A DNA stretch of 61,761 nucleotides from Thermoplasmata archaeon (lineage in GTDB: Archaea; Thermoplasmatota; Thermoplasmata; Thermoplasmatales; GCA-001856825), in contig JAKAUZ010000001.1 in assembly GCA_021817415.1 (NCBI GenBank), forward strand, positions 1-61,761. The letters run 5' to 3'. The position numbers and the translations under genes were made by a program. Shown here in pieces: positions 1 through 8,741 of the stretch; position 1 is the stretch's first letter, and every line of letters starts with the position of its first letter. The notes beneath the pieces were generated by a model. That model worked only from the letters and a program-made list of their open reading frames with translations, was not told the DNA's origin and did not search any database.

Positions 1-6
1 GGGCCA

Positions 7-81
7 CGGGCCCGCCGGGATTTGAACCCGGGTCGCTGGCTCCGAAGGCCAAAAGGATGATCCAAACTACCCCACGGGCCC
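7..81 (-). tRNA. tRNA-Arg (anticodon TCG)
   Basis: The reverse strand folds as a complete cloverleaf: the 7-bp acceptor GGGCCCG pairs with CGGGCCC, the anticodon stem TTGGC/GCCAG holds the loop CTTCGGA, and the T-arm carries GTTCAAATC. The anticodon TCG reads CGA (Arg). The discriminator base is G and no CCA is encoded, as is common in archaea. No intron is visible. The gene lies at the very edge of the window, so its right-hand promoter is in the following gap and its downstream neighbour is unseen. Confidence 0.95.
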
Positions 82-499
82 AATCTCCAAATGTTGTTTC
101 TTGATTTAAAGTAATGGGGTCTTGGGGGAAAATCATCTTTTCAATTATTTCGTTTCATTCGCGTGGAAGCCTGTTTTTGAATCGTTTTAATAAAGCTAGT
201 TCTCCTACAGCAAAGTCACTCTAAATCTAACTTGATGTGAATGTTGAAAAAATTTCAGTCAGATATCTTTTAATACGTCTGTCCAGTGGCCGGTATAATC
301 ATTAACTATTAATATTCATGAAATAATATGTGAATGTGGAATCCACCCATGTCTATTGAAACCTCTATGTATAACGTCATTTACTGAAACACAAAGCGAC
401 CTAGGTCTTAATTGTTCATTATGCTCCAATTGACGGGCGATTTACATCAGTCTCCTTGATTGTCCGGTGTGATGTCTTAGTGTAATTTCAGTTAGATTC
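82..499. other. Intergenic gap between tRNA-Arg and a SnoaL-like gene
   Basis: This AT-rich 418-nt stretch holds the 5' flank of tRNA-Arg and the 3' flank of the SnoaL-like gene. I see no open frame with archaeal gene character, no repeat array and no convincing RNA fold. Confidence 0.6.
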
Positions 500-958
500 T
501 CAATGTTTTTTGGGATTGCCAAAAGCCCCGATCTGTTGAAAGAGCCCTAGCCAGTCCCTTGTAACCCATCCTTCTATTATCTTCCCATCTTTTAATCGAA
601 AAATCTCGTTCTGAAGCCAGGATACTCTCCTACCTGTGGGTGGTATACCCAGGAATTGTCCATTATGCGTCCCTGTCACGCGTATACAATCCGCCACCAA
701 GTCACCTTTTGCTAATATCAGGACTAAATCTACCTTTACATCAGAGAAGGCATATGCCAAACTTGCAAACCTATCAAGTAGGCCCTCCCTACCCTTAGAC
801 AATGGGTCGTGATGCGCAACATAGTTCTCATCGTAGTAATCAGGCGATCTCTCTCGGATGCACGACAGCCATTCCTCGGTACTTTTTGCTTCCCCATTTA
901 GGACATCATTCACCCATCTTCGTACCAACCTTTCGTTGGATTCTTCTTCAGATGACAT
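500..958 (-). CDS. SnoaL-like / ester-cyclase family protein
   Basis: The 152-residue product has the small alpha+beta cone fold signature of SnoaL-like polyketide cyclase or ester cyclase relatives: an N-terminal helix (ERLVRRWVNDVLN), a HHDP motif near residue 50, GTHNGQFLGIPPTGRRV and a closing EIFRLKDGKIIEGW strand pair. Family members bind small hydrophobic molecules; the substrate here is unknown. A GTG (1018) and an ATG (1000) lie upstream in frame, but the ATG at 958 is preceded by a GGGAGGT Shine-Dalgarno sequence with suitable spacing, so that start is preferred. The gene stands alone, divergent from the FAH gene. Confidence 0.7.
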   Translation of the reverse strand: MSSEEESNERLVRRWVNDVLNGEAKSTEEWLSCIRERSPDYYDENYVAHHDPLSKGREGLLDRFASLAYAFSDVKVDLVLILAKGDLVADCIRVTGTHNGQFLGIPPTGRRVSWLQNEIFRLKDGKIIEGWVTRDWLGLFQQIGAFGNPKKH

Positions 959-1277
959 CCCTGACCTCCCGATTGTCGTTCTCGGAATAATTTTGGCCAT
1001 CTGTCTCCCGAAATTCACTTGCCATAATCATTGCCTTCCTTTATTAACTTACTAAACCGTGATAAGTATAAAAATCTAACTCGTTAAGACCTAAAACTAC
1101 AGTATTCGCTTAAAACATTAATCAAATCCGGCCGAGCCCACTTATATATTGGTTTTGTATTCCAATTTAACTTCCCCAATAATTACGTTCAGTCAATAGG
1201 GATGAGGGCAAATATATACCTTAACAAATAATTAAATAATTTCCAAATAGATATACTTGATTAAGTCATGGATTTTT
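959..1277. promoter_or_regulatory. Divergent promoter region (SnoaL-like / FAH genes)
   Basis: This is an AT-rich spacer between two divergent genes. On the minus strand a TATA-like element sits at 1066-1074 (GTATAAAAA on +). On the plus strand AAATATATACC near 1210-1220 could serve the FAH gene. These are placed by eye only. No other structure was seen. Confidence 0.35.
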
Positions 1278-2153
1278 ATGAGATTCGTCAGATCGAAGCT
1301 GGACGATGGCGTCAAACTCCTCCTTGAACATGAGAAGCAATTGATTTCTGTTTCGGATTTACTGAATGTACGTAACAAAACAATCGACCTGAACGACATA
1401 TTTGATAAAATTGATGAGATAAGAATCAATCTGAAGAAGGGAAACTATTCAGTCGAACCTTCGGGTGAAATATCCTACGCTCCCTCTGTGGGAAATCCCG
1501 GTAAGATATTGTGTGTTGGCCTTAACTATGTTGCCCACATTGAAGAGACCAAGAAGGAGGTGCCAAAGTATCCGGTGCTTTTCAGCAAATTCGGGAACAG
1601 TCTGGCAGGAAATAAAGAAGATATTCCGATTCCTCTGGATAATCTTAAAGTGGACTACGAAGGCGAATTGGGAGTAATAATGGGGAAAAATGCATACAGA
1701 GTCAGCGAGGCCATGGCGCTTGAATATGTGTTCGGATATTACGTCGGGAATGATGTCTCGTCTAGGGAGCTACAGTACAGAACTTCCCAGTATTTGTTAG
1801 GGAAGAGTCTGGATAAATTCTATCCCAATGGGCCTGCAGTCGTAACCAGAGATGAGATTCCTGATCCTCAGGCACTCAACATCAAGACGTACGTTAATGG
1901 GGAGATAAGACAGAACTCTAACACTTCGAAGATGATATTCCCTGTCTCAAAACTAATCAGCTATATTTCATCATTCATAACCTTAAATCCGGGGGATGTG
2001 ATATCAACCGGTACCCCCGACATGGTTATCATGGGGATGCCTGAAGAGAAAAGAAAATGGCTAAAAAATGGAGATATAGTGAAAGTTTCAATCGAAAATA
2101 TAGGTACACTGGAGAATAAGTTCGTGGAAGTGGAAAAAACTATTATAACATGA
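1278..2153 (+). CDS. Fumarylacetoacetate hydrolase (FAH) family protein
   Basis: The 291-residue protein belongs to the FAH superfamily (2-keto-4-pentenoate hydratase or oxaloacetate decarboxylase-type lyases acting on beta-keto acids with Mg/Mn). An N-terminal helical extension of about 70 residues precedes the catalytic domain, which opens with GKILCVGLNYVAH. The metal-ligand motif DYEGELGVIMG and the following GNDVSSRELQ supply the acidic ligands, and GDVISTGTP is the family C-terminal signature. A TTG lies 21 nt upstream in frame, but the ATG at 1278 gives a normal N-terminus. The antiporter gene starts 4 nt after the stop, so the two are probably cotranscribed. The substrate cannot be told from sequence. 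Confidence 0.85.
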   Translation: MRFVRSKLDDGVKLLLEHEKQLISVSDLLNVRNKTIDLNDIFDKIDEIRINLKKGNYSVEPSGEISYAPSVGNPGKILCVGLNYVAHIEETKKEVPKYPVLFSKFGNSLAGNKEDIPIPLDNLKVDYEGELGVIMGKNAYRVSEAMALEYVFGYYVGNDVSSRELQYRTSQYLLGKSLDKFYPNGPAVVTRDEIPDPQALNIKTYVNGEIRQNSNTSKMIFPVSKLISYISSFITLNPGDVISTGTPDMVIMGMPEEKRKWLKNGDIVKVSIENIGTLENKFVEVEKTIIT

Positions 2154-2157
2154 CGGG

Positions 2158-3366
2158 TTGATAATCACATTGATATCGTCTAATCTACTCCTCCTGATCG
2201 TCGCTGCGATTATACTTCTGGGATTCGTAGGGGAGATAGCATTTCGTGCGAAGAGAATTCCAGACATGTTATTTCTTCTGCTTATAGGGATCCTTCTGCA
2301 TTATTCCAGGATAATTCCTTTAAGATATTTTTCAACCCTTGAGAGTTTCCTCGGATTTTTTGGTATTGTGGCCCTGACGCTGATTGTTTTTGGAGGGGTC
2401 CTCAGACTTGACATAGTGAAATATGGCCATTCAGTGACAAAGGGAATAGTATTTGCAAGTATGGATCTAATATTTGTGATGGCAGCAGCCACTCCATTCT
2501 TCTACTATTTCATGCACATATCCTTCATAATCTCACTGCTCCTGGCAGCAATTCTAGGAGAGACCTCCAGTACTTTCATAATTCCGCTGCTGTCCAGAAT
2601 AAAGATAGATGAAGATGTGAGACACACCATTGAGATAGAGGCCATTTTCACCAGTGTACTCAATATTATAGCCGTTCTTCTGATACTCAACATAATAGGA
2701 CATCAATCGAATTTTCTGGGTATTGCCAGCTACCTGTTCGCGAGCATATCCGAAGGAATAGTCCTAGGTGGATCTGCTGGAGTCATCTGGCTGATAATCA
2801 TTAAACAGGCTTCCGTCCCCCATTACTATATGGCAACCGTTGCAGTACTTCTGGCGTTATGGGCTATTTCCGACTACCTGAACGCATCTGCGATCCTATC
2901 TGCATTCATTTTCTCTGTAATAATCGCCAACTCTCTCCCACTGTCTAAAATAATAAAAGTCTCTGGGGTCGTAGATGCCGAGAAACTCACCCTGTTCAAC
3001 CAGGAGATCTCGTTCTTTGTACTTACATTCTTTTATGTTTACATTGGACTTTTCGTCAATGTGCTTGATTTCAGCGCCCTGATGTACGCATTATTTATTG
3101 TAGCAGTCCTGCTCGTTGCAAGGTTAGTGCAGACATATTCCGTCGATGCTGCCACCAAGTGGTTCAAAAAAGACAAGCCTGTTGTCACTTCATTTTTCCA
3201 GAGGGGGCCGACAGTCATAGTGCTTCTGGGAGTTCTTCTGACAGTAGACCCGGCAGTTTTTAACGCATATGCGAATACAATATTTTATACAGTAATACTC
3301 ACGATACTTTATGCCTCTATTCTTTTCACAAGTATGTCAAAAGGATATGAGGTTAAGAAAGAATAA
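2158..3366 (+). CDS. Cation/proton antiporter, CPA2/KefB-like
   Basis: The 402-residue polytopic membrane protein has roughly a dozen hydrophobic segments and the layout of the Na+/H+ exchanger (CPA2) family, including AILGETSSTFIIPLLS near residue 135 and a late re-entrant-like FFQRGPTVIVLLG. It should exchange a monovalent cation for protons across the plasma membrane, useful for pH homeostasis in an acidophile; the ion is unknown. No C-terminal TrkA-N domain is present. The start is taken as a TTG that follows the FAH stop by 4 nt after a weak GGG. The next ATG would remove the first transmembrane helix, so a non-ATG start is likely. Confidence 0.8.
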   Translation: MIITLISSNLLLLIVAAIILLGFVGEIAFRAKRIPDMLFLLLIGILLHYSRIIPLRYFSTLESFLGFFGIVALTLIVFGGVLRLDIVKYGHSVTKGIVFASMDLIFVMAAATPFFYYFMHISFIISLLLAAILGETSSTFIIPLLSRIKIDEDVRHTIEIEAIFTSVLNIIAVLLILNIIGHQSNFLGIASYLFASISEGIVLGGSAGVIWLIIIKQASVPHYYMATVAVLLALWAISDYLNASAILSAFIFSVIIANSLPLSKIIKVSGVVDAEKLTLFNQEISFFVLTFFYVYIGLFVNVLDFSALMYALFIVAVLLVARLVQTYSVDAATKWFKKDKPVVTSFFQRGPTVIVLLGVLLTVDPAVFNAYANTIFYTVILTILYASILFTSMSKGYEVKKE

Positions 3367-3388
3367 AATAGTACCGTTAAATTAAGCC

Positions 3389-3515
3389 TTGGTTGACGGC
3401 CATAGCGATGGGGAAACACCCGGTCTCATTCCGAACCCGACGGTTAAGCCCATCCACGTTCCGCATGTGTACTGTGTTCCGCGAGGGCATGGGAAGTGCG
3501 GATCGCTGTCTCCAC
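3389..3515 (+). rRNA. rrf: 5S ribosomal RNA
   Basis: The segment carries the diagnostic archaeal 5S core: GGGGAAACACC, CATTCCGAACCCGACGGTTAAG and CCGCGAGGGCATGGGAAG. The ends pair as helix I (TGG...GAC with GTC...CCA), with flanking TTAAG/CTTAA extending the pairing. Exact ends are uncertain by a few bases. No 16S or 23S gene is nearby. Dispersed rRNA genes are a known trait of Thermoplasma and relatives. Confidence 0.95.
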
Positions 3516-3551
3516 TTAAAAATTATTAAATGTCAATGAGCATGAGGATGC

Positions 3552-4169
3552 ATGAATTCTTTGGTGCTGGCCTTTGACGTTGATGGAGTTCTTTTGAAAC
3601 CCAAAAGCAGCTGGAATACTGTACACCAATTTTTTGGGGTCAACAACGAAGAATCCCTGGAGTTATACAAAAAAGGCAAGATTGACTATAAGGAGTTTGT
3701 GCGAAGAGATGTTGATCTATGGCTGAAGAAAGCTGGACGGATTTCAATCTCTGACTTTGAGGTCCTCAAAATGAGGATAGAACCTAATCCAAATCATCTG
3801 GACATGTCGAAATTACTTGAAAATTTTGAAGGACAGAAAATAGCGATTTCCGGGGGAGTTGACAGGATAGTCGAAAGGGCAAAGGATTTCTACCCCCTGG
3901 ACGAGGTCTATTCAAATAAGCTAGTTTTCAAGGATGGCTATCTTATAGGAGGAAACGCACTTGTGGAACCATCCCAGAAGGGTAAAATACTCAGAAGGTA
4001 CAAGGGGAGAAGAATAGCAGTGGGGGACTCGATATGGGATAAGGATATGTTTGCCAGTGCTGATTACTCAATTCTTTTCAACTGCTCTGATGACGTCGAT
4101 GACGTTGACTCCACTATAAGAGGAAATGACTTAAGGGACCTCGTAAAAGTATTGAAAGATCTATTATGA
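3552..4169 (+). CDS. HAD-superfamily phosphatase
   Basis: The 205-residue protein shows HAD motif I as FDVDGVL (residues 8-14; nucleophile Asp and acid/base Asp), motif II in AISGG near residue 100 and motif IV as GDSIWDKDMF near residue 160. The compact cap and size fit phosphoserine-phosphatase-like hydrolases, but the substrate is not determined. Its stop overlaps the radB start by 4 nt (ATGA), so it is translationally coupled to a repair gene. Confidence 0.8.
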   Translation: MNSLVLAFDVDGVLLKPKSSWNTVHQFFGVNNEESLELYKKGKIDYKEFVRRDVDLWLKKAGRISISDFEVLKMRIEPNPNHLDMSKLLENFEGQKIAISGGVDRIVERAKDFYPLDEVYSNKLVFKDGYLIGGNALVEPSQKGKILRRYKGRRIAVGDSIWDKDMFASADYSILFNCSDDVDDVDSTIRGNDLRDLVKVLKDLL

Positions 4170-4834
4170 ACGGAAGGATATCTACTGGCGTAAAACGACT
4201 GGATGACTGTCTGGGCGGAGGAATTGAGAGAGGGATTATAACCGAAATCTATGGGGAAGCAGGTTCTGGAAAAACCAATTTTTGCTTGAATCTGGCGATC
4301 AGGAATTCACAGTTTGGAAATGTGTTGTACATCGATACAGAGGGTGTTTCTGGGGAGCGTGTATCGCAAATTTCTGGAAATAGTGAAACGATATCAAATA
4401 TCAAATTCTTCAGAGTCAGGAGTTACGATGAACAGCTTGAGGCCGTTCCTAAAGTCATAAATGTAGCCCCTGCTCTAGAGAATGTGATCGCCCTCATTTT
4501 CGACACGGTGACTGCACATTACAGGGTCGAAAGAGATAGAAGGGCCGAATTACGAAAGAGGTACGGAAATACCCTGACTTACCAGATAGAGATGCTCAAT
4601 AATTTAGCGATAAACATGGATATACCAGTAATAATGGTGAACCAGGTGTACACTGAAAAGAATTCAATTGACGTAATGCCCGTGGGAGGATCTGCCCTTT
4701 CTCACATGGCTAAAGCCATCTTCATGATTCAGAAGGTCGGACAGAACAGGAGAGATCTGGTTGTCATAAAACACAGGAGCCTGCCTGAGCATAAAAAATG
4801 CGCATTCATCATTACTGGCACCGGCATTGAATAA
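4166..4834 (+). CDS. radB: DNA repair and recombination protein RadB
   Basis: This 222-residue RecA-family ATPase consists of a core domain only, lacking the N-terminal HhH region of RadA, which is the RadB pattern. Walker A is GEAGSGKT (residues 30-37); a Walker-B-like strand is VIALIFDTVT near residue 110. Archaeal RadB is a paralogue that assists RadA loading and interacts with other repair factors. The gene overlaps the HAD gene by 4 nt and lies 32 nt before fen, forming a repair cluster. Confidence 0.92.
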   Translation: MNGRISTGVKRLDDCLGGGIERGIITEIYGEAGSGKTNFCLNLAIRNSQFGNVLYIDTEGVSGERVSQISGNSETISNIKFFRVRSYDEQLEAVPKVINVAPALENVIALIFDTVTAHYRVERDRRAELRKRYGNTLTYQIEMLNNLAINMDIPVIMVNQVYTEKNSIDVMPVGGSALSHMAKAIFMIQKVGQNRRDLVVIKHRSLPEHKKCAFIITGTGIE

Positions 4835-4866
4835 GTTTAATATTGCATTTTAATTAAATCAATTGT

Positions 4867-5877
4867 ATGGGAGTAGATATCTCCTCACTTCTTGAAACAA
4901 AGGACCTCGATACCAAGACACTGAATGGAAGGATGTTGGGAGTCGATGCATACAACGTAATTTACCAGTTCCTGAGTAACATAAGAGAATACGATGGCAG
5001 TCCTTTGAAGGACAGTAATGGTAACATTACTTCTCATCTCTCTGGACTGTTCTACAGATCAATTAATCTGCTGGAGGGAGGGATGATACCTGTATATGTT
5101 TTTGACGGTAAACCTCATCCACTAAAGGATAAGACCATCAAGGAGCGCATAGCACTTAAGGAAAAGGCGGAGGAAGAATATAGGACATCACTGGCAATGG
5201 GAGACATGGAGAAGGCCAAGAGTTATGCTTCAAGGACTTCAAGGCTCACAAGCGATATGGTGAACGAATCCAAGCATCTTCTACGTGCACTGGGGATCGC
5301 GACTATTGATGCTCCATCTGAAGGGGAGGCGGAGGCATCTTTTCTTTCTATGAGAGGAAGGGTATACTCAGCTGTGTCCCAAGACTATGACTGTTTGTTA
5401 TTTGGAGCGCCAAGGCTGATAAGAAACCTCACTGTCAGTGGCAAGAGGAGGTATGGGAGAACCGGGAGGGTAATAGATGTGAAACCTGAGATAATTGAAC
5501 TTAATGATGTTTTGAGAAAATTGGAAGTTACAAGGGAGCAATTAATTGACATAGGAATACTTGTAGGGACGGATTTCAACGATGGAATAAGAGGGATAGG
5601 TCCTAAAAAGGCCATTCAACAGATTAGGAAATATGGTTCCCTTGAAAAGATACCAGGAATATCAATAGAATACTATCAGGAGATAAAGAATATTTTCCTC
5701 AATCCAGAAGTAAATGACCCGGGAGAAATCATGCTTCCTGAACTGGATGAGCAGCTTGTTTTTGAAATCCTTGTTGACAGGCATAATTTTTCTCCTGAAA
5801 GGGTTACGTCCTTCCTCAGCAAGATCAGGGGGGTTAAGAAATCGGGGGTGCAGAGGAGTATTGACTCATTCTTCTAG
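4867..5877 (+). CDS. fen: Flap endonuclease FEN1
   Basis: The 336-residue structure-specific nuclease removes 5' flaps during Okazaki maturation and base excision repair. The N-terminal nuclease region has GVDAYNVIYQF, and the internal region holds the acidic metal ligands in SEGEAEASF and SQDYDCLLFG. The helix-hairpin-helix region contains ILVGTDFNDGIRGIGPKKA. The last eight residues, QRSIDSFF, form a classic PCNA-interacting PIP box. Length is normal for the family. Its end overlaps the putative tmk start by 17 nt. Confidence 0.97.
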   Translation: MGVDISSLLETKDLDTKTLNGRMLGVDAYNVIYQFLSNIREYDGSPLKDSNGNITSHLSGLFYRSINLLEGGMIPVYVFDGKPHPLKDKTIKERIALKEKAEEEYRTSLAMGDMEKAKSYASRTSRLTSDMVNESKHLLRALGIATIDAPSEGEAEASFLSMRGRVYSAVSQDYDCLLFGAPRLIRNLTVSGKRRYGRTGRVIDVKPEIIELNDVLRKLEVTREQLIDIGILVGTDFNDGIRGIGPKKAIQQIRKYGSLEKIPGISIEYYQEIKNIFLNPEVNDPGEIMLPELDEQLVFEILVDRHNFSPERVTSFLSKIRGVKKSGVQRSIDSFF

Positions 5878-6469
5878 GATTTACCTGGCGATTGAGGGGA
5901 TAGATGGTACTGGAAAAACGTATGTTGCGGATTACATTTCAAAGAAATATTCGTTTGTCAAATTACAGGAACCTTCAAAATCTGAACTCGGAAACTTCAT
6001 TTCCAATGGTGCCTGGGACCCCGTGACTGACTTTTTCCTTTTCATGGCAGATAGGGCAAGTTTTCTGAAAGATCTCCCTCGCGATACAAACTATGTTTCC
6101 GACAGATCACTCTACTCGAGTTTTGCTTATCAGGGCTATTATTTAATGGAAAGATTCAGAGGGATCGATGAATATTTTGAATTCTTCATGAATTCGTCCA
6201 AAATTTTGCCATTTTTGCCCACACACGTATTTGTGCTATTCTCGGACGTTGATCTGGCGCTTAAAAGAATATCTGGGAGGGGAAAACTGACCAGATTTGA
6301 AAAGAGAGATTATCTGGAAAAGGTACAGGAAATATACTTCAGTCTGAAGGGAAGAGTTGAGAACATAAAGTTCGTTGACTCCAATAATGCTCTAGACGAT
6401 CTGTTCAAACTTATAGATAAGGAGATCACCTCGTTGTCACCACAGGGCCATCTTCCCTCAAATAAATAG
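5861..6469 (+). CDS. tmk: Thymidylate kinase
   Basis: A 202-residue nucleoside monophosphate kinase that phosphorylates dTMP. The P-loop is GIDGTGKT near residue 14, the DR(Y/S) region is SDRSLYSSFAYQG and a lid-like region is KRISGRGKLTRFE. The open frame reaches back to 5714 inside fen, but the family N-terminus begins just before IYLAIEG. I therefore chose the TTG at 5861, preceded by GAGGAG, which gives a 17-nt overlap with fen. The 3' end overlaps the convergent map gene by 44 nt. Confidence 0.88.
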   Translation: MTHSSRIYLAIEGIDGTGKTYVADYISKKYSFVKLQEPSKSELGNFISNGAWDPVTDFFLFMADRASFLKDLPRDTNYVSDRSLYSSFAYQGYYLMERFRGIDEYFEFFMNSSKILPFLPTHVFVLFSDVDLALKRISGRGKLTRFEKRDYLEKVQEIYFSLKGRVENIKFVDSNNALDDLFKLIDKEITSLSPQGHLPSNK

Positions 6470-7289
6470 TGTGCTCGGTTTGCGACACCATCTCCCCCTT
6501 GCTTTCTTTTAAAATTGGGTAGAAGTAGAGGAGCTTCCTTCTATCCGCGTCCTTGATGATTTCAGAGTAATTTGGGAATCTTGAGGCAATGTCCCTTGAA
6601 GAAAATGGGAGCCCCCTTGAAAATGAGTGTATTTCTTTCAGCTCAGGGCTGGATTCATTCTTCAGCGATAACATAATATTTCCGAATTCCAGTCCCCTCA
6701 CCCTTCCTTTCCCAGTGGTTGCAAACGGCTCAATTGCAAAGGCCATTCCTGGGAATAATTTTACTCTTGAGTTATCGTCATAGTTTGGGAAGGCCGTCCC
6801 TGCATGAAGCAAGTATTTCTCCACGGTATGGCCCGTCAGGTTATAAACAGGGTTATATCCGTATTTCAGAATAGTGTGTTCTATCTCTCTTCCGATCTCC
6901 GATGTGGTGGCACCGACTCTGACTTTCAAAATAGCATTATCAAGTGCCTCTGCTGAAGCTTTAATAAGATTCGTCCACTTGTTTGTGGAAATCTCCTTCG
7001 TAACCGCGGTGTCAGCAATAAATCCATTAATCTCTGCACCAAGGTCAAGTTTGACCAGATCCCCTGAATTAAAGACCCATTCGCAATCCGGCCCAGGAGT
7101 GAAATGAGCTGCTTCATTGTTAACTGAAATGTTTACTGGGAAGGCAATACCTGCCCCTTCCTTCCTTATCAGGTCTTCAAGATAGTCGGCTACTGTCCTC
7201 ATTTTGATATTTTCCTCCAGCATCCTGAACCCTTCATTTCTTGCTTTTGATGCTATTTTCCCGGCCTGGACATAATCGTCAAATTCCAT
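6426..7289 (-). CDS. map: Methionine aminopeptidase, type II (archaeal)
   Basis: The 287-residue pita-bread-fold metalloprotease removes the initiator Met. Metal ligands are visible in KLDLGAEINGFIADTAVT (two Asp), GHTVEKYLLHAG (His), FAIEPFAT (Glu) and SQTEHTIYL (Glu). The roughly 60-residue insert before the last ligand marks the type II archaeal/eukaryal form. It overlaps the upstream sua5 gene by 11 nt (same operon) and overlaps the convergent tmk 3' end by 44 nt. Confidence 0.95.
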   Translation of the reverse strand: MEFDDYVQAGKIASKARNEGFRMLEENIKMRTVADYLEDLIRKEGAGIAFPVNISVNNEAAHFTPGPDCEWVFNSGDLVKLDLGAEINGFIADTAVTKEISTNKWTNLIKASAEALDNAILKVRVGATTSEIGREIEHTILKYGYNPVYNLTGHTVEKYLLHAGTAFPNYDDNSRVKLFPGMAFAIEPFATTGKGRVRGLEFGNIMLSLKNESSPELKEIHSFSRGLPFSSRDIASRFPNYSEIIKDADRRKLLYFYPILKESKGEMVSQTEHTIYLREDGPVVTTR

Positions 7290-7872
7290 CTTCTGCCCCC
7301 CTGATATCCTTGAGAGAGATGCTTCCCTCCCTAATCAAAGTCTTCGATTTAAAATCATAAATGGTCGATGGATTACCTGTTAGTACCCCTCCATCCACAT
7401 AGAGTTTAACCTTATCGCCAAACTGTGCCATGATCTCCCCCAGATCCGACGAAAGTTTGAACCCCCTTAAATTGGCTCCTATGAGAGTGATCGGACCAAC
7501 ATTCCTTGCAACCTCCCTCACCAGGCTGTTGGAGGATATTCGGGCTGCAATCTTGCCATTGACTACCCAATGACCTTCAGTTTTTGCTTCAAGAATCAGG
7601 GTCAATGGACCTGGCATCAATTTCCTTACTATATTCTTGGACTTCTCATCCATTTTGCAATATTTTTCCATGTCCCTGAGACCATAAAAACCAATTGGAC
7701 TGGCAGTTGTCATTTTCATATTCTTTAGTGCATAGACGGAGTCAAAGAGAGATTTGTTGGAAACGGGTGCCACTAAAGCGTATAACGTTTCTGTAGGAAG
7801 CACCACAGGTCCAGTGTTCAGTGCCTCAAGAATCTTTGGTAAATTTTGAAGTTCTCCCTTGATTTTGTGCAC
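7279..7872 (-). CDS. L-threonylcarbamoyladenylate synthase, YrdC/Sua5 family
   Basis: This 197-residue YrdC-domain protein makes the threonylcarbamoyl-AMP precursor of t6A37 in ANN-decoding tRNAs. The family signature is PTETLYALVAPVSN followed by ALKNMKMTTASPIGF, then MPGPLTLIL and the C-terminal GNPSTIYDF with LIREGSIS. It has the short YrdC-only form without the Sua5 C-terminal domain. It lies directly upstream of map with an 11-nt overlap. Confidence 0.92.
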   Translation of the reverse strand: MHKIKGELQNLPKILEALNTGPVVLPTETLYALVAPVSNKSLFDSVYALKNMKMTTASPIGFYGLRDMEKYCKMDEKSKNIVRKLMPGPLTLILEAKTEGHWVVNGKIAARISSNSLVREVARNVGPITLIGANLRGFKLSSDLGEIMAQFGDKVKLYVDGGVLTGNPSTIYDFKSKTLIREGSISLKDIRGAEDGI

Positions 7873-7948
7873 ACTGATAGATACGAATGACTTATAAAAA
7901 ATATGTTGTCTGGCCGATTAGGGAGAGTGGGCAAAAATTATGCTGCTT

Positions 7949-8566
7949 TCAAAGATTCAAGTGGAAGAATATCACAATACCCGTGAGCATGTATTGAATC
8001 GCAAATCCTGCGACAAGTACCCCGAAAATTCTTGTTAGCGCACGTGCACCTTTCTCTTTGATGATGTCATAAATAAAGAAGCTGGATTTGAATAACAGAT
8101 AGGTGACAACTGAAACTGCCACGATACTAAGCGTTACAAGAATCCAGTTGTAATCGTGCATTAGGAGGATCACCAGAGATATAGCCCCTGGACCTGCTAA
8201 AAGGGGAGTCCCAAGTGGAACTATTCCCATGTCACTCCCCTGTTCTGATTGCTGGCTTTTCCTTCTTCCTCCTGAAGGTTTGTCCCCTTCCGTGACCATC
8301 TCTATGCTTGTCAGTAGTATAAGAATACCGCCTGCTATCTCAAGTGCAGCAATTGATATCCCAAAATAGAGGAGAATATAATATCCCAGAAATGCAAAGA
8401 AAATCAGAATAAAGAAACTTGTAAGCGTAGAATCATTTACAATCCTGTTTTTTTCTTTCCTCGTTGCATTTCTTGCGTATCCGATAAACATGATCATTGC
8501 TGCAAATGGGTCAACCACAACAAACAGTGGGATGAATATGTGAAGGAACAGAGTGACTAAATTCAT
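7949..8566 (-). CDS. MarC-family integral membrane protein
   Basis: The 205-residue membrane protein has six hydrophobic segments arranged as two three-helix halves, with the MarC/UPF0056 signature FVVDPFAAMIMFIGY near residue 20 and GTPLLAGPGAISLVI near residue 117. The biochemical function of the family is unsettled. It is a single gene in a divergent position to thiI. Confidence 0.85.
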   Translation of the reverse strand: MNLVTLFLHIFIPLFVVVDPFAAMIMFIGYARNATRKEKNRIVNDSTLTSFFILIFFAFLGYYILLYFGISIAALEIAGGILILLTSIEMVTEGDKPSGGRRKSQQSEQGSDMGIVPLGTPLLAGPGAISLVILLMHDYNWILVTLSIVAVSVVTYLLFKSSFFIYDIIKEKGARALTRIFGVLVAGFAIQYMLTGIVIFFHLNL

Positions 8567-8741
8567 TGGACATCTAAATATTTAACAGATATTTATACTA
8601 ATTCTTCCATTGTTTGGCCACCATTTTATAATTATTGTGGGAGATTTTTACCAGATTCATAAGCCTAAAAAAATAACTTTCAATCTCAACTCAGTAATCA
8701 CAATTTTCGCTAGGAAAAATAGTTAAAATAGATTAAATTGA

